A DNA stretch of 64,000 bases, from contig NZ_JAFEJK010000001.1 of NCBI RefSeq assembly GCF_016888515.1, forward strand, positions 248,001 through 312,000, written 5' to 3'. The translations under genes were made by a program, and so were the position numbers. This document shows positions 36,718 to 46,225 of this stretch, piece after piece; position 1 is the stretch's first letter, and each line of letters starts with the position of its first letter. Below the pieces are notes generated by a model, which saw only the letters and a program-made list of their open reading frames with translations, was not told the origin of the DNA and did no database searches. The stretch is from Shimia biformata (lineage in GTDB: Bacteria; Pseudomonadota; Alphaproteobacteria; Rhodobacterales; Rhodobacteraceae).

Positions 36718-37854
36718 ATGAAGCTGAAATCGCTTTTTGCGGCCGCCTCGCTTGCGGCGCTTGCTACAACTGCCGCCGCCGATCCGGTCAAGGTCGGTAT
36801 GATCACCACGCTTTCCGGCGGCGGCGCAGGTCTGGGGATCGACGTGCGCGACGGCTTCATGCTGGCGGTGAAACAGTCGGGCAATACCGATATCGAGGTC
36901 GTGATCGAAGATGACCAGCGCAAGCCAGACATCGCCGTGCAACTGGCCGACCGCATGATCCAGTCAGACAAGGTCGACATCCTGACCGGCATTATCTGGT
37001 CCAACCTTGCCATGGCCGTCGTGCCGTCGGCGACCGCGCAGGGCAAGTTCTATCTCTCGCCGAATGCCGGACCGTCGCAACTGGCGGGCAAGGGCTGCCA
37101 CAAGAACTACTTCAACGTCGCGTGGCAGAACGACAACCTGCACGAAGCCGCTGGCGCCTATGCCAAGGAAGCGGGCTACACCAACACCTTCATCCTTGCG
37201 CCGAACTACCCGGCGGGTCAGGACGCGCTGACCGGTTTCAAACGCACCTACGGCGGAGAGTTGGCCGGCGAGATCTATACCAAGCTGGGCCAGACCGACT
37301 ATGCCGGTGAGATCGCGCAGATCCGCGCATCGGGTGCGGATTCGGTGTTCTTCTTCCTGCCCGGCGGCATGGGGATTTCCTTCCTCAAGCAATATGCAGA
37401 TTCCGGCGTTGAGCTGCCAGTTGTCGGCCCGGCCTTCTCATTCGATCAGGGCATCCTTCAGGCGGTCGGCGCGGCGGCGCTGGGCGTGATTAATACCAGC
37501 CAGTGGAACAAGGACATCGACAACGCCGCGAACAAGGCGTTTGTCGAGACTTTCCAGGCCGAATACGGTCGTCTGCCTTCGCTCTATGCGTCGCAAGGAT
37601 TCGACACCGCCAACCTGATCCTGTCGGCGATGGCCAAAGCAGATGTGGCCGATCAGGACACATTCCGCGCGGCGCTTGAGGCGGCCGAATTCGCATCTGT
37701 TCGGGGTGATTTCAAATTCGGTCCGAACCATCACCCGATCCAGGACATTTTTGTCCGCGAGGTGATCCAGGAAGGCGACGTGTTTGCCAACAAGATCATC
37801 GGCACCGCGCTGACTGATCACGGCGACGCCTATGCCGCCGAGTGCAAGATGTAA
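36718..37854 (+). CDS. Liv-type ABC transporter substrate-binding protein
   Basis: 378 residues. Signal peptide MKLKSLFAAASLAALATTAAA, then VKVGMITTLSGGGAGLGIDVRDGFMLAV, the entry of Leu/Ile/Val-binding-protein-like receptors (Peripla_BP_6), and a hinge region with ASGADSVFFFLPGGMGISFLKQ. It binds its ligand in the periplasm for the two permeases and two ATPases encoded next. ATG 36718 has AAGGGA eight bases upstream; an earlier in-frame codon at 36676 would put charged residues before the signal peptide. These receptors also serve aromatic acids, amides and dicarboxylates. With a malonyl-CoA ligase at the end of the operon, a carboxylic acid such as malonate is possible. Confidence 0.88.
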   Translation: MKLKSLFAAASLAALATTAAADPVKVGMITTLSGGGAGLGIDVRDGFMLAVKQSGNTDIEVVIEDDQRKPDIAVQLADRMIQSDKVDILTGIIWSNLAMAVVPSATAQGKFYLSPNAGPSQLAGKGCHKNYFNVAWQNDNLHEAAGAYAKEAGYTNTFILAPNYPAGQDALTGFKRTYGGELAGEIYTKLGQTDYAGEIAQIRASGADSVFFFLPGGMGISFLKQYADSGVELPVVGPAFSFDQGILQAVGAAALGVINTSQWNKDIDNAANKAFVETFQAEYGRLPSLYASQGFDTANLILSAMAKADVADQDTFRAALEAAEFASVRGDFKFGPNHHPIQDIFVREVIQEGDVFANKIIGTALTDHGDAYAAECKM

Positions 37855-37896
37855 GCAAGCAAAACCGCGGGGCAGCGCCCGACTTTAGGGAAAGAC

Positions 37897-38859
37897 ATGG
37901 CGCTGCCCGGCAAGCCGCTGGGCGAACAAAACAAACTCATGACCACCATCCTTCTTATCGAGCAGGTCCTGAACGGGCTACAATTCGGCGTGATGCTGTT
38001 CCTGACCGCCGCTGGCCTGACGCTGGTCTTTGGCGTTATGGGGCTGATCAATCTTGCCCATGGGTCGCTGTTCATGGTTGGCGCCTTTGCCGCCGCCGCG
38101 GTTGCCGGCGCGACGGGGTCATTCATCCTTGCTCTGGCTGCCAGCCTCGCTGCGGCGGCCGCGGCCGGGGCGTTGGTCGAAATGCTTGTGATCCGTCGGC
38201 TGTATTCCCGCGATCACCTCGATCAGGTGCTGGCGACCTTCGCGCTGATCCTGATCTTTTCCGAAGGCACCCGCTGGCTGTTCGGTTCTTTTCCGCTGTA
38301 TCTGAACATTCCCACCTGGCTGTCTGGCCCGGTCACCCTGCCTGGGGGCATTCAGTACCCGCTGTACCGCCTGACCATCATCGCCATTGGCCTTGTCATC
38401 GCGGGGGGTCTGTTCCTTCTAATCTCGCGCACGCGGCTCGGCATCCGCATCCGCGCCGGAGAGTCCGACCGCGAGATGATTGCCGCGCTGGGTGTCGATA
38501 TCTCGAAGCTTTACACCATCGTCTTTGCCCTTGGTGCGGCTCTGGCGGGGTTGGCCGGTGCGCTGGTTGGCGCGATCCAGTCGGTGCAGGTCGGTATGGG
38601 CGAACCCGTTTTGATCCTCGCCTTCGTGGTCATCGTGATTGGCGGTATCGGATTGGTGAAAGGGGCATTGATAGGGTCGATTCTTGTGGGTCTGACCGAC
38701 ACGCTTGGCCGCATCCTGCTGCCCGAAGTGTTCAAGCTGTTCCTTGATCCCTCGACTGCCACCTCTATCGGCGCATCCCTGGCAACCATGTCGATCTATA
38801 TCCTGATGGCCGCCGTGCTGGTGGTGAAGCCTACAGGCCTGTTCGGAGCCAAGGCATGA
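37897..38859 (+). CDS. Liv-type ABC transporter permease (LivH family)
   Basis: 320 residues, about eight membrane helices. LNGLQFGVMLFLTAAGLTLVFGVMGLINLAHG is the N-terminal signature region of LivH permeases (about residues 25-57), and ALGVDISKLYTIVFALGAALAGLAG covers the ATPase-coupling helix. It forms the channel with the LivM-type subunit encoded next, its stop overlapping that gene's start by four bases. ATG 37897 is kept because AGGGAAAG is just upstream; an internal ATG at 37939 has no site. Substrate follows the receptor and is unknown. Confidence 0.9.
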   Translation: MALPGKPLGEQNKLMTTILLIEQVLNGLQFGVMLFLTAAGLTLVFGVMGLINLAHGSLFMVGAFAAAAVAGATGSFILALAASLAAAAAAGALVEMLVIRRLYSRDHLDQVLATFALILIFSEGTRWLFGSFPLYLNIPTWLSGPVTLPGGIQYPLYRLTIIAIGLVIAGGLFLLISRTRLGIRIRAGESDREMIAALGVDISKLYTIVFALGAALAGLAGALVGAIQSVQVGMGEPVLILAFVVIVIGGIGLVKGALIGSILVGLTDTLGRILLPEVFKLFLDPSTATSIGASLATMSIYILMAAVLVVKPTGLFGAKA

Positions 38860-39839
38860 CACGAGAGACATGGATCAACGCCGCGCTTGCGCTGGGCCTT
38901 CTTGCCGTGCCGCTTTGGGCCTGGGTCGCGGACGAGCCCTTTACCATCACCCTTGCCACCAAGGTCGCAATCCTTGCTCTGGCCGGCGTCGGTCTGAACA
39001 TCGCGCTGGGACTGGGCGGGCTGGTCAGCCTTGGCCATGCCGCGTTTTTCGGATTGGGCGGATATGCGATGGGCATCCTTGCCGCCCATGCCCAGAATTA
39101 CACCCCACTGATGGAATGGCCGCTCGTGGTTGAAGGCACCAAGTCGATGCCGGTGATCTGGCTGGTGGCCGTCATTGTCAGCGCCCTTACCGCGTTGCTG
39201 ATCGGAGCGCTCAGCCTGCGCACATCAGGTGTCTATTTCATCATGATCACGCTCGCCTTTGGTCAGATGCTCTATTACTTCGCCATCAGCTGGCCCGCCT
39301 ATGGCGGCGAAGACGGGCTGTCGATCTACGTGCGCAATGGCTTTCCCGGCCTGAACACGCTGGACCCGATCCAGTTCTTTGCCATCTGCTATGTGCTTCT
39401 GATCTTGGCGCTTGCCTTCTCGGCGCGGCTGGCGCGCTCGCCCTTTGGACTTGCCCTCAATGCCGCGCGGCAGTCGCCGCAGCGGGTCGAGACAGTGGGC
39501 ATCTCACCCTATCGTCTGCGCCTTCTGGCCTTTGTCATCTCGGGCGCGATCACAGGGCTGGCGGGGGCGTTGTTTGCCGATCTGAACCGTTTTGTCAGCC
39601 CGTCGATGTTCAGCTGGCAGACCTCGGGTGAGATCATGGTGTTTATCATCCTCGGCGGCACCGCGCGCCTGTTTGGTCCAGTCGCGGGGGCGGCGCTGTT
39701 CATTTTCCTTGAGCAAGCGCTGGGGGGGCTCAGCGAATACTGGCATGTCCACCTTGGCCTGTTGCTGCTGGCAGTGGTCCTGTTTGCCCGGGGCGGCATT
39801 ATCGGCACACTGGCCGGACAGGGGGCCCGCAATGACTGA
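38856..39839 (+). CDS. Liv-type ABC transporter permease (LivM family)
   Basis: 327 residues, about ten membrane helices. ALAGVGLNIALGLGGLVSLGHAAFFGLGGYA (around residues 42-72) is the LivM hallmark, and ALNAARQSPQRVETVGISPYRLRL is the cytoplasmic loop that meets the ATPases. It partners with the LivH-type subunit; start and end overlap the neighbouring genes (ATGA with livH, eight bases with the ATPase gene), showing a tight operon. Confidence 0.9.
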   Translation: MTRETWINAALALGLLAVPLWAWVADEPFTITLATKVAILALAGVGLNIALGLGGLVSLGHAAFFGLGGYAMGILAAHAQNYTPLMEWPLVVEGTKSMPVIWLVAVIVSALTALLIGALSLRTSGVYFIMITLAFGQMLYYFAISWPAYGGEDGLSIYVRNGFPGLNTLDPIQFFAICYVLLILALAFSARLARSPFGLALNAARQSPQRVETVGISPYRLRLLAFVISGAITGLAGALFADLNRFVSPSMFSWQTSGEIMVFIILGGTARLFGPVAGAALFIFLEQALGGLSEYWHVHLGLLLLAVVLFARGGIIGTLAGQGARND

Positions 39840-40581
39840 GCCGGTCCTGTCGATCCGCAATATCACCAAGATGTTCGGTGCGCTGGCGGCCAGCGACAAT
39901 GTCTCGCTGGACCTGATGCCGGGGGAAATCCACGCGCTGATCGGGCCAAACGGAGCGGGAAAATCGACCCTGATCCAGCAGATTTCGGGCGGATTGACCC
40001 CCGATGCCGGGTCGGTGCATTTCCTTGGGCGTGACGTGACCGGGCTGGACACCGTTGCCCGCGCACGGCTGGGTCTTGGCCGCACCTTCCAGATATCGGC
40101 TCTGGCGATGGAGGATACGGTCCTGCAAAACGCCATGTTGGGGGCGCTTGGGGCCAAGGGGCGCCCGTTCTCGATCCTGCGGCCAATCATGCGCGACAAG
40201 GGGCTGCGGCAGGTGGCCGAGGCCGCGCTGGATCGCATGGGTCTGTCCACCCACCACAACACCGTCACCGGCGAACTCAGCCACGGGCAACGCCGCCAGC
40301 TTGAGGTCGCGGTTGCGCTGACCCTGTCGCCGCGCGCCTTCCTGATGGACGAACCGATGGCGGGCTTGGGCACGTCTGGCACCCATGACCTGACCGCGAT
40401 CCTGTCCAACTTGCGCCACGAGGCTCCGATCCTGTTGGTCGAGCATGACATGGATGCAGTTTTTGCGCTGGCCGACCGGATCAGCGTTCTGGACTATGGC
40501 CGCATTATCGCAACCGGCACCGTGGACGAAATCCGCGCCCACCCGGACGTGCGCCGCGCCTATCTGGGGGAAGAGACATGA
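39832..40581 (+). CDS. Liv-type ABC transporter ATPase (LivG family)
   Basis: 249 residues. Walker A GPNGAGKSTLIQQ, the Q-loop region GRTFQISALAMEDTV, the signature GELSHGQRRQLEVAVAL and Walker B AFLMDEPMAGLG followed by HD in LVEHDMD. Longer helical insert and C-terminal tail as in LivG. ATG 39832 sits eight bases inside the end of the LivM gene; upstream in-frame codons would overlap it much further. Works as a pair with the LivF-type ATPase. Confidence 0.9.
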   Translation: MTEPVLSIRNITKMFGALAASDNVSLDLMPGEIHALIGPNGAGKSTLIQQISGGLTPDAGSVHFLGRDVTGLDTVARARLGLGRTFQISALAMEDTVLQNAMLGALGAKGRPFSILRPIMRDKGLRQVAEAALDRMGLSTHHNTVTGELSHGQRRQLEVAVALTLSPRAFLMDEPMAGLGTSGTHDLTAILSNLRHEAPILLVEHDMDAVFALADRISVLDYGRIIATGTVDEIRAHPDVRRAYLGEET

Positions 40582-41267
40582 CGCTGTTGTCGCTGACCGA
40601 TGTCTCGGCCTTTTACGGCGCGTCTCAGGCTTTGTTCAAAGTCTCGCTAGAGGTCGATCATGGGCAGGCCGTTGCGCTTCTGGGCAGGAATGGCATGGGT
40701 AAATCCACGACGATCAAGACGATCTGTCGGATGCTGCCGCACAAGGGCGGCGAAGTGCGGTTCGATGGTCACGACCTTCGACGCATTCCAAGTCACCGCG
40801 CCGCGCGCATGGGGATCGGGCTGGTGCCCGAGGGCCGCCGGATCTTTCCGAAACTGAGTGTCGAGGAAAACCTGATCGCCGCCGCACGATCGGGCGCGTG
40901 GGGCATGGCCCGCGTGACCACCCTGTTTCCCCGGCTTGCCGAACGGCGCGGCCAGTCGGCGGCCTCGCTCTCGGGTGGGGAACAACAGATGCTGGCCATT
41001 GGCCGCGCCCTGATGACCAACCCGCGCCTTTTGATCCTCGACGAGGCGACCGAAGGGCTGGCCCCTATCATCCGGCAAGAGATCTGGCAGGCGATCGGGG
41101 CGTTGAAGGCCGAGGGCGGGCTGTCACTTCTGATCGTCGACAAGTCGCTGAAAGAATTGGAACAAGTTGCCGATCGTGCCGTAGTGCTGCAGCGGGGCGA
41201 AACCGTCTGGCAGGGTGCGATGCGGGATCTGGGCGCGGACATAACTGACAGGTATCTGGGAGTTTGA
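40578..41267 (+). CDS. Liv-type ABC transporter ATPase (LivF family)
   Basis: 229 residues. Walker A GRNGMGKSTTIKTI, VPEGRRIFPKLSVEENL (the LivF-type stretch after the Q-loop), signature SLSGGEQQMLAIGRAL and Walker B LLILDEATEGLAP. One departure: the usual H-loop histidine region reads LLIVDKSLKEL, so the motif has lysine where other LivF proteins often show Gln or Asp-His; common in this subfamily and not evidence of loss. ATGA overlap with the LivG gene. A 79-base gap leads to the malonyl-CoA ligase gene. Confidence 0.9.
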   Translation: MTLLSLTDVSAFYGASQALFKVSLEVDHGQAVALLGRNGMGKSTTIKTICRMLPHKGGEVRFDGHDLRRIPSHRAARMGIGLVPEGRRIFPKLSVEENLIAAARSGAWGMARVTTLFPRLAERRGQSAASLSGGEQQMLAIGRALMTNPRLLILDEATEGLAPIIRQEIWQAIGALKAEGGLSLLIVDKSLKELEQVADRAVVLQRGETVWQGAMRDLGADITDRYLGV

Positions 41268-41346
41268 CCCGCGTTCATCACGGTGAAGACAGCCATTCCG
41301 GTTCTGGCACATCTCGGCTAAGAAATTGAAAACCCCGGAGGCGACC

Positions 41347-42864
41347 ATGGCAAATCCACTTTTTGACACCCTGTTCGGCACGCATGCGGGCAAGGAAACC
41401 CCATTTCTGCATCTTCCCGACGGATCGACCCTGACCCACGCCGAATTCCTGAAAATGGCCGCCCGTTTTGCCCATGCGATCCGCAGTCTGGGCGTTGAAA
41501 CCGGGGACCGCATCGCGCTTCAGGTGCAGAAATCGCCTGAGGCATTGGCGATCTATGCCGCCTGCGTGCAGTCGGGCGTGATCTTCCTGCCATTGAACAC
41601 CGCCTACACCGCCTCCGAAGTCAGCTATTTCGTCTCGGATTCTGGCGCGAAACTACTGATCTGCGATGGCGCCGATGCCGACAGCCTGACCCCGGTCGCC
41701 ACCGACGCAAATGCCCGGCTTGAAACGATGAATGCCAACGGCACCGGCAGCTTCATTGATCTGGCCGCAACCAAACCCGACCAGTTCGACACGGTGACGC
41801 GCAATGGCGACGATCTTGCCGCCTTTCTCTACACCTCGGGCACCACGGGCCGGTCCAAGGGCGCGATGATGACGCAAACCAATCTTTTGTCGAACGCGCA
41901 GACTCTGGTCGACTATTGGCGGTTCACTGCAGATGACACCCTGCTGCACGCCTTGCCGATCTTCCACACTCATGGGCTGTTCGTGGCCACCAATGTCATG
42001 CTGCTGGCCGGTGGCGCCATGGTGTTCCTGCCAAAATTCGACCTCGATGCACTGATCGACAACATGCCCCGCGCCACCGCGCTGATGGGGGTGCCAACTT
42101 TCTACACCCGGCTTCTGGGCGACCCCCGGTTCACCCCCGACCTGACTGCGCATATGCGGCTGTTCATTTCGGGCAGTGCACCCCTCTTGGCAGAGACACA
42201 TGTCGCGTTCGAAAACCGCACCGGACATCGCATCCTGGAGCGGTACGGCATGACCGAGACCAATATGAACACCTCGAACCCCTATGACGGGGATCGCCGC
42301 GCCGGAACAGTCGGTTTTCCATTGCCGGGGATCGAGTTGAAAGTCACGGACCCCGAAACCGGAAGGCCCTTGCCGCAGGGCGAGATCGGGGTGATCGAGG
42401 TGCGCGGACCCAACGTGTTCAAGGGTTATTGGAACATGCCGGAAAAGACGGCTGAGGAACTGCGCGCCGACGGGTTCTTCATCACCGGTGATTTGGGTTT
42501 CGTGGACGGCGACGGCTATGTGACCATCGTCGGGCGCGGCAAGGACCTGATTATCTCGGGCGGCTACAATATCTATCCGAAAGAGGTTGAACTGGTGCTG
42601 GATGACATGCCCGGCGTGCTGGAAAGCGCCGTGATCGGGGTGCCGCACCCCGATTTTGGAGAAACTCCGGTTGGCATCCTCGTGGCATCAGGTGAGACCG
42701 CCCCGGACACCGACGCGATTGCGGTGGCGATGACGGACAAGTTGGCCCGTTTCAAGCAGCCGCAAAAGCTGATCGTGGTCGATGAACTGCCGCGCAACAC
42801 CATGGGCAAGGTGCAGAAGAACCTGCTGCGCGACCAATATCAGACCCTGTTTCAGCCTAAATAG
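41347..42864 (+). CDS. matB: Malonyl-CoA ligase (MatB-like acyl-CoA synthetase)
   Basis: 505 residues of the ANL superfamily. AAFLYTSGTTGRSKGAMMT is the AMP-binding loop, ERYGMTETNMNTSNPYDG and AGTVGFPLPG follow the MatB/ACSF3 pattern (the SNPY block), ITGDLGFVDGDGYVTIVGRGKD is the hinge, and NTMGKVQKNLLR holds the catalytic lysine. It makes malonyl-CoA (possibly methylmalonyl-CoA) from the free acid, ATP and CoA in the cytoplasm. ATG 41347 follows GGAGG by six bases. It lies downstream of the Liv-type transporter and 5 kb from the secreted hydrolase that borders the PKS island, so it could recycle imported malonate into PKS extender units. Substrate is by family; the PKS link is inference. 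The 3' end overlaps that of thiQ by 13 bases. Confidence 0.85.
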   Translation: MANPLFDTLFGTHAGKETPFLHLPDGSTLTHAEFLKMAARFAHAIRSLGVETGDRIALQVQKSPEALAIYAACVQSGVIFLPLNTAYTASEVSYFVSDSGAKLLICDGADADSLTPVATDANARLETMNANGTGSFIDLAATKPDQFDTVTRNGDDLAAFLYTSGTTGRSKGAMMTQTNLLSNAQTLVDYWRFTADDTLLHALPIFHTHGLFVATNVMLLAGGAMVFLPKFDLDALIDNMPRATALMGVPTFYTRLLGDPRFTPDLTAHMRLFISGSAPLLAETHVAFENRTGHRILERYGMTETNMNTSNPYDGDRRAGTVGFPLPGIELKVTDPETGRPLPQGEIGVIEVRGPNVFKGYWNMPEKTAEELRADGFFITGDLGFVDGDGYVTIVGRGKDLIISGGYNIYPKEVELVLDDMPGVLESAVIGVPHPDFGETPVGILVASGETAPDTDAIAVAMTDKLARFKQPQKLIVVDELPRNTMGKVQKNLLRDQYQTLFQPK

Positions 42865-43544
42865 GCCCTCAGGCTGGGCGGCGGATTGTCCAGAAGCGGC
42901 CCCGTAGGTTGCGGTGCATGGGCCACGCCATCCGCTACCAGAACCGTGTGCGGCGCAATGCGGCGGGCATCTTCAGGGTCATGGCTGACCATCATCAACG
43001 TTGCGCCTGTCTCGTCCAAAAGCGCAGCAACAAGGTCCAGCATCTCGGCTTTTAGTGCCGGCCCCAACGCCGCGAACGGTTCGTCCAGCAACAACAACGG
43101 TCGGTTCATCACCAGTATCCGCGCCAAAGCCACGCGGCTTTGTTGCCCCCCGGACAGGGCAGCGGGTTTGCGCGCTCCGAACCCGTCCAGCCCGACCCGG
43201 TCCAGCGCATCAGTCACCGCCTGCTTTTGTTCAGCCGAAAGGCGCAAATCCGGCCGCAGTCCCAGCCCGACATTCTGCGTGACGCTGAGATGCGGAAACA
43301 GGTTCGCGTCCTGAAACAACATCGCGATGGGCCGCTTGCCGGGGGCGGTGCCCGTCATGTCCTGCCCCTGCCACAATACGCGCCCGCCGACCGGGGCAAA
43401 AAACCCCGCGATTACCGACAACAGGGTCGATTTCCCGGCACCGGATGGTCCGATCACCGCCATCCGCTGCCCCGCGGTCACCTCAAAATCCGCCGAAAGC
43501 GCGAAGTCGCCCTGTGCGATCGTCAAAGACTCAAGCTTCAGCAC
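42852..43544 (-). CDS. thiQ: Thiamine ABC transporter ATPase ThiQ
   Basis: 230 residues. Walker A GPSGAGKSTLLSVIAG, LFQDANLFPHLSVTQNVGLGL (Q-loop region typical of ThiQ), signature ALSGGQQSRVALAR, Walker B LLLLDEPFAALGP and MMVSHDPEDA. It powers ThiP-mediated uptake of thiamine or its phosphates. GTG 43544 is chosen because AAAGGGGGA lies a few bases before it and it gives the usual 14-base overlap with the thiP end; a TTG at 43565 is the alternative. Third gene of the riboswitch-controlled thiBPQ operon. Confidence 0.9.
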   Translation of the reverse strand: MLKLESLTIAQGDFALSADFEVTAGQRMAVIGPSGAGKSTLLSVIAGFFAPVGGRVLWQGQDMTGTAPGKRPIAMLFQDANLFPHLSVTQNVGLGLRPDLRLSAEQKQAVTDALDRVGLDGFGARKPAALSGGQQSRVALARILVMNRPLLLLDEPFAALGPALKAEMLDLVAALLDETGATLMMVSHDPEDARRIAPHTVLVADGVAHAPQPTGPLLDNPPPSLRAYLG

Positions 43545-45084
43545 GGCCCCGTCCCCCTTTGTCAAACAGCCAGAACAGACCCAGCGACAGCGCCAGCAGC
43601 AACAAGGCCGCCCCTGCTGCCGACTGCATCCGATAGGCGCCCATCAACCGGTACATCTGCAAGGGTAAAGTTGCGGTTTCGGGATCGGCAAACAGTGCGA
43701 TCACCCCGAGATCTCCCATCGATAGTGCCGCCGCAAGCCCGGCCGCGAACCCAAGCGGTGCCCGGATGCGTGGCAGCAAAACCAGCCGCAGCCATGTCCA
43801 CCCATTCATGTTCAGAGACAGCGACAACCGCCCATAGTCCTGGACCACATCCCGCGTCTCTGGAATCATCACCCTCAGCGCGAAAGGCAATGCCATCACC
43901 GCATTGACAAGCGCCGTCACCGGCAGGGCCAGCGCAAATGGATCCGCCACAGGATTCACTATGATGAACAGACCGGTGCCAATGACCAATGGTGACGCGG
44001 CGATCCCCAGCAGCCCCACGGCCTCGACTACCGTCCGTTTGCCACTGGCGGCCACCGCCATCGGAAGCGCGAAACACAGCATCAAGACAGTCGACACCAA
44101 CGCCACCCAGATCGAGTTGACCGCCGCCGCCCAGACGCTTGCGGGCAGGTCGGCCATACCGCCAATTCCGCGCAACACAACCATGCCCAAAGGAAGGATC
44201 AGAAAGGTGGCGGCCAATGCGATGAACAGGCTGTCAGCAAGTCGCAGTCCGCGCCCATGCCCGTCCCATCGCCGGATGCCGCGATCCAACCCGCCGCCGA
44301 ACCCGTCAAGACGCGACAGTTTCAGCGCAACCAGGGCCGCACTTCCCGCCATTGCAATCTGCACTATCGACAACAACGCCGCCTTGCCCAGGTCGAAATC
44401 AAACCGGAACGCCTGGTAGATCGCCAATTCGACGGTCGTCGCCCTGGGTCCGCCGCCTAAGGTCAGGGCAACGGCGAAGCTTGACAGGCAAATGGCAAAG
44501 ATAACGGCCCAGGCCGCTGGCAGAACACGCCCCAGCATCGGAAGTTCCAGCACACGGAAGGTATCGCGCGACCCGAAGCCAAGCTGCGCCGCAAGCCGGA
44601 ACCGCTCTGCCGGGATGGCCGCCCAGCCTTGCAGGATCAGCCGCGTCGCCAGCGGCAGGTTGAAGAACACATGCGCCAGAACCACCCCGTGAAGCCCATA
44701 GATCGAGACCTCGGGCAGGCCCAGCGCCCCTAGCAGGCCGTTCAACAAGCCGTTGCGACCAAAAACCGTAATCAATCCCATGACCGCAACAATGACCGGC
44801 AGGATGAAAGGCGCGCCCAGCAACAGGATCAGCAAGCCGCGACCGGCAAACCGGCGCCGTGACAACGCACGCGCAACAGGCACAGCAATAAGACAGGAGA
44901 GGGTGGCTGACAAAAACGCCTGCCAGACCGTGAACCGGATGGCGGCGAAATCGGCGGGGCCAAGCCCCGCCCCGGCCTCGGCCCGAAGGCCGACCGCCAA
45001 AAGCGTGCCAAGGATCAGAGCGACAACAACGGTTGCCGCAATGATCCCTGGCCAGCGTCTTATTGCGACAGGGCCGACAGCCAT
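43531..45084 (-). CDS. thiP: Thiamine ABC transporter permease ThiP
   Basis: 517 residues with two homologous halves of about six helices each, as in ThiP/FbpB-type permeases. EAA-like loops are visible in each half (AAQLGFGSRDTFRVLELPMLGRVLPAA and YGRLSLSLNMNGWTWLRLVLLPRIRAPL regions). ATG 45084 overlaps the end of thiB by 25 bases and has a GGCGGA site in the thiB tail. Moves thiamine across the inner membrane with ThiB and ThiQ. Confidence 0.92.
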   Translation of the reverse strand: MAVGPVAIRRWPGIIAATVVVALILGTLLAVGLRAEAGAGLGPADFAAIRFTVWQAFLSATLSCLIAVPVARALSRRRFAGRGLLILLLGAPFILPVIVAVMGLITVFGRNGLLNGLLGALGLPEVSIYGLHGVVLAHVFFNLPLATRLILQGWAAIPAERFRLAAQLGFGSRDTFRVLELPMLGRVLPAAWAVIFAICLSSFAVALTLGGGPRATTVELAIYQAFRFDFDLGKAALLSIVQIAMAGSAALVALKLSRLDGFGGGLDRGIRRWDGHGRGLRLADSLFIALAATFLILPLGMVVLRGIGGMADLPASVWAAAVNSIWVALVSTVLMLCFALPMAVAASGKRTVVEAVGLLGIAASPLVIGTGLFIIVNPVADPFALALPVTALVNAVMALPFALRVMIPETRDVVQDYGRLSLSLNMNGWTWLRLVLLPRIRAPLGFAAGLAAALSMGDLGVIALFADPETATLPLQMYRLMGAYRMQSAAGAALLLLALSLGLFWLFDKGGRGRAEA

Positions 45085-46055
45085 TCCGCCAGCGCCTCTT
45101 CCCGTTTGGCAACCACTTCACCCGCAGGGATCAGCAGCGCCTTTTCCGGGCTCACCAGGGCTTCGAACCCTTTGGGCAGGCCTTCGGCCGGGGTCACGGC
45201 GGGATACATCCAGTTGGTCGTCGGGATGATCGACTGGAAGGCATCCGTGACCATGAAGGCCAGGAACTTGTCCGCCAGTTCGCTCTGATCGGTCGCGGCC
45301 AGCTTTCCGGCAACCTCGATCTGCATGTAATGACCTTCGTCGAACACCGCGACGTCCTTGCTGTCATCTTCCTCGGCAATGATGTGATAGGCCGGAGAGG
45401 TCGTGTAGGACAGAACCATGTCCGCCTCACCCTCAAGGAACATGCCATAGGCCTCGGACCAGCCTTTGGTCACGGTCACGATATTGTCCGACAGCCCCTC
45501 CCAGATTTCCGGCGCCTCGTCGCCATAGGCGGTCTTGACCCACATCAGCAGACCCAGACCGGGTGTGGACGAGCGCGGATCCTGGATCACGATTTTCAGA
45601 TCGCTTTCGGCAAGGTCCTTGAAGTTCGAAGGCGCATCGAGATCGACATTCTTCACAAATGCAAAATACCCCCAGTCATAGGGCAGGAAATGCGGATCGT
45701 CCCATGCGCCTGCTTCGCCAAAGGGGTTCGGCACGTCGACGGTCACTGACTGGCCATGCTCGGCGATTAGCCCGGATTCCACCGCCAGCGCCGTCAGGTT
45801 GGTGTCCAGACCCAGCACGATGTCAGCCTCGGACCGCGCGCCCTCAAGCTTGAGCCGCGACAAAAGCGCGGCGCCATCGCCCGCTCCGACAAATTTGACT
45901 TCGCAGTCACAGGTTTCTTCGAAGGCCGCTTTCACTGCGGGACCGGGGCCCCAATCGGAAATGAAGCTGTCATAGGTGTAGATCGTCAGAACTGGCGTGT
46001 CCGCCACCGCCTGGGTGGCCGCAATCAGTCCCGCTGCAAGTGCAAGATGTTTCAT
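45060..46055 (-). CDS. thiB: Thiamine-binding periplasmic protein ThiB
   Basis: 331 residues. Signal peptide MKHLALAAGLIAATQAVA, then LTIYTYDSFISDWGPGPAVKAAFE, the ThiB-type N-terminus, and PYDWGYFAFVKN and TTSPAYH, which belong to the ligand cleft of this family. ATG 46055 is set by GGAGGA six bases upstream and by the signal peptide; a codon at 46103 would lie inside the riboswitch edge. First gene of the thiBPQ operon, directly behind a TPP riboswitch. Confidence 0.92.
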   Translation of the reverse strand: MKHLALAAGLIAATQAVADTPVLTIYTYDSFISDWGPGPAVKAAFEETCDCEVKFVGAGDGAALLSRLKLEGARSEADIVLGLDTNLTALAVESGLIAEHGQSVTVDVPNPFGEAGAWDDPHFLPYDWGYFAFVKNVDLDAPSNFKDLAESDLKIVIQDPRSSTPGLGLLMWVKTAYGDEAPEIWEGLSDNIVTVTKGWSEAYGMFLEGEADMVLSYTTSPAYHIIAEEDDSKDVAVFDEGHYMQIEVAGKLAATDQSELADKFLAFMVTDAFQSIIPTTNWMYPAVTPAEGLPKGFEALVSPEKALLIPAGEVVAKREEALAEWLSALSQ

Positions 46056-46105
46056 GTCATCCTCCAAAATGCGACGGGCGGAGCAAGTCTGGAAGATGTC
46101 CAAAA

Positions 46106-46190
46106 CCTTCCCTCCGCCGGTCTTAACCGGTTCAGGTTCAACGGGTTCGCATCATTGCATCTCAGCCCTGCTGGGCACCCCGAGGTGAGG
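46106..46190 (-). promoter_or_regulatory. TPP riboswitch controlling thiBPQ
   Basis: Read on the minus strand, the stretch holds the THI-element hallmarks in order: CTCGGGGTGCCC, GGGCTGAGATGCA, GTTGAACCTGAACCGGTTAAGACCGGCG in two parts (thi-box core near 46115-46145) and GGAGGGAAGG. Binding of thiamine pyrophosphate should lower thiBPQ expression. It ends about 50 bases before the ThiB start; a possible minus-strand promoter lies around 46195-46222 (TTGCCA, then CATACA), but that promoter is weakly supported. Confidence 0.95.
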
Positions 46191-46225
46191 CCGTGTGTAT
46201 GGCTTTTGCCGAAGCATGGCAAGGC

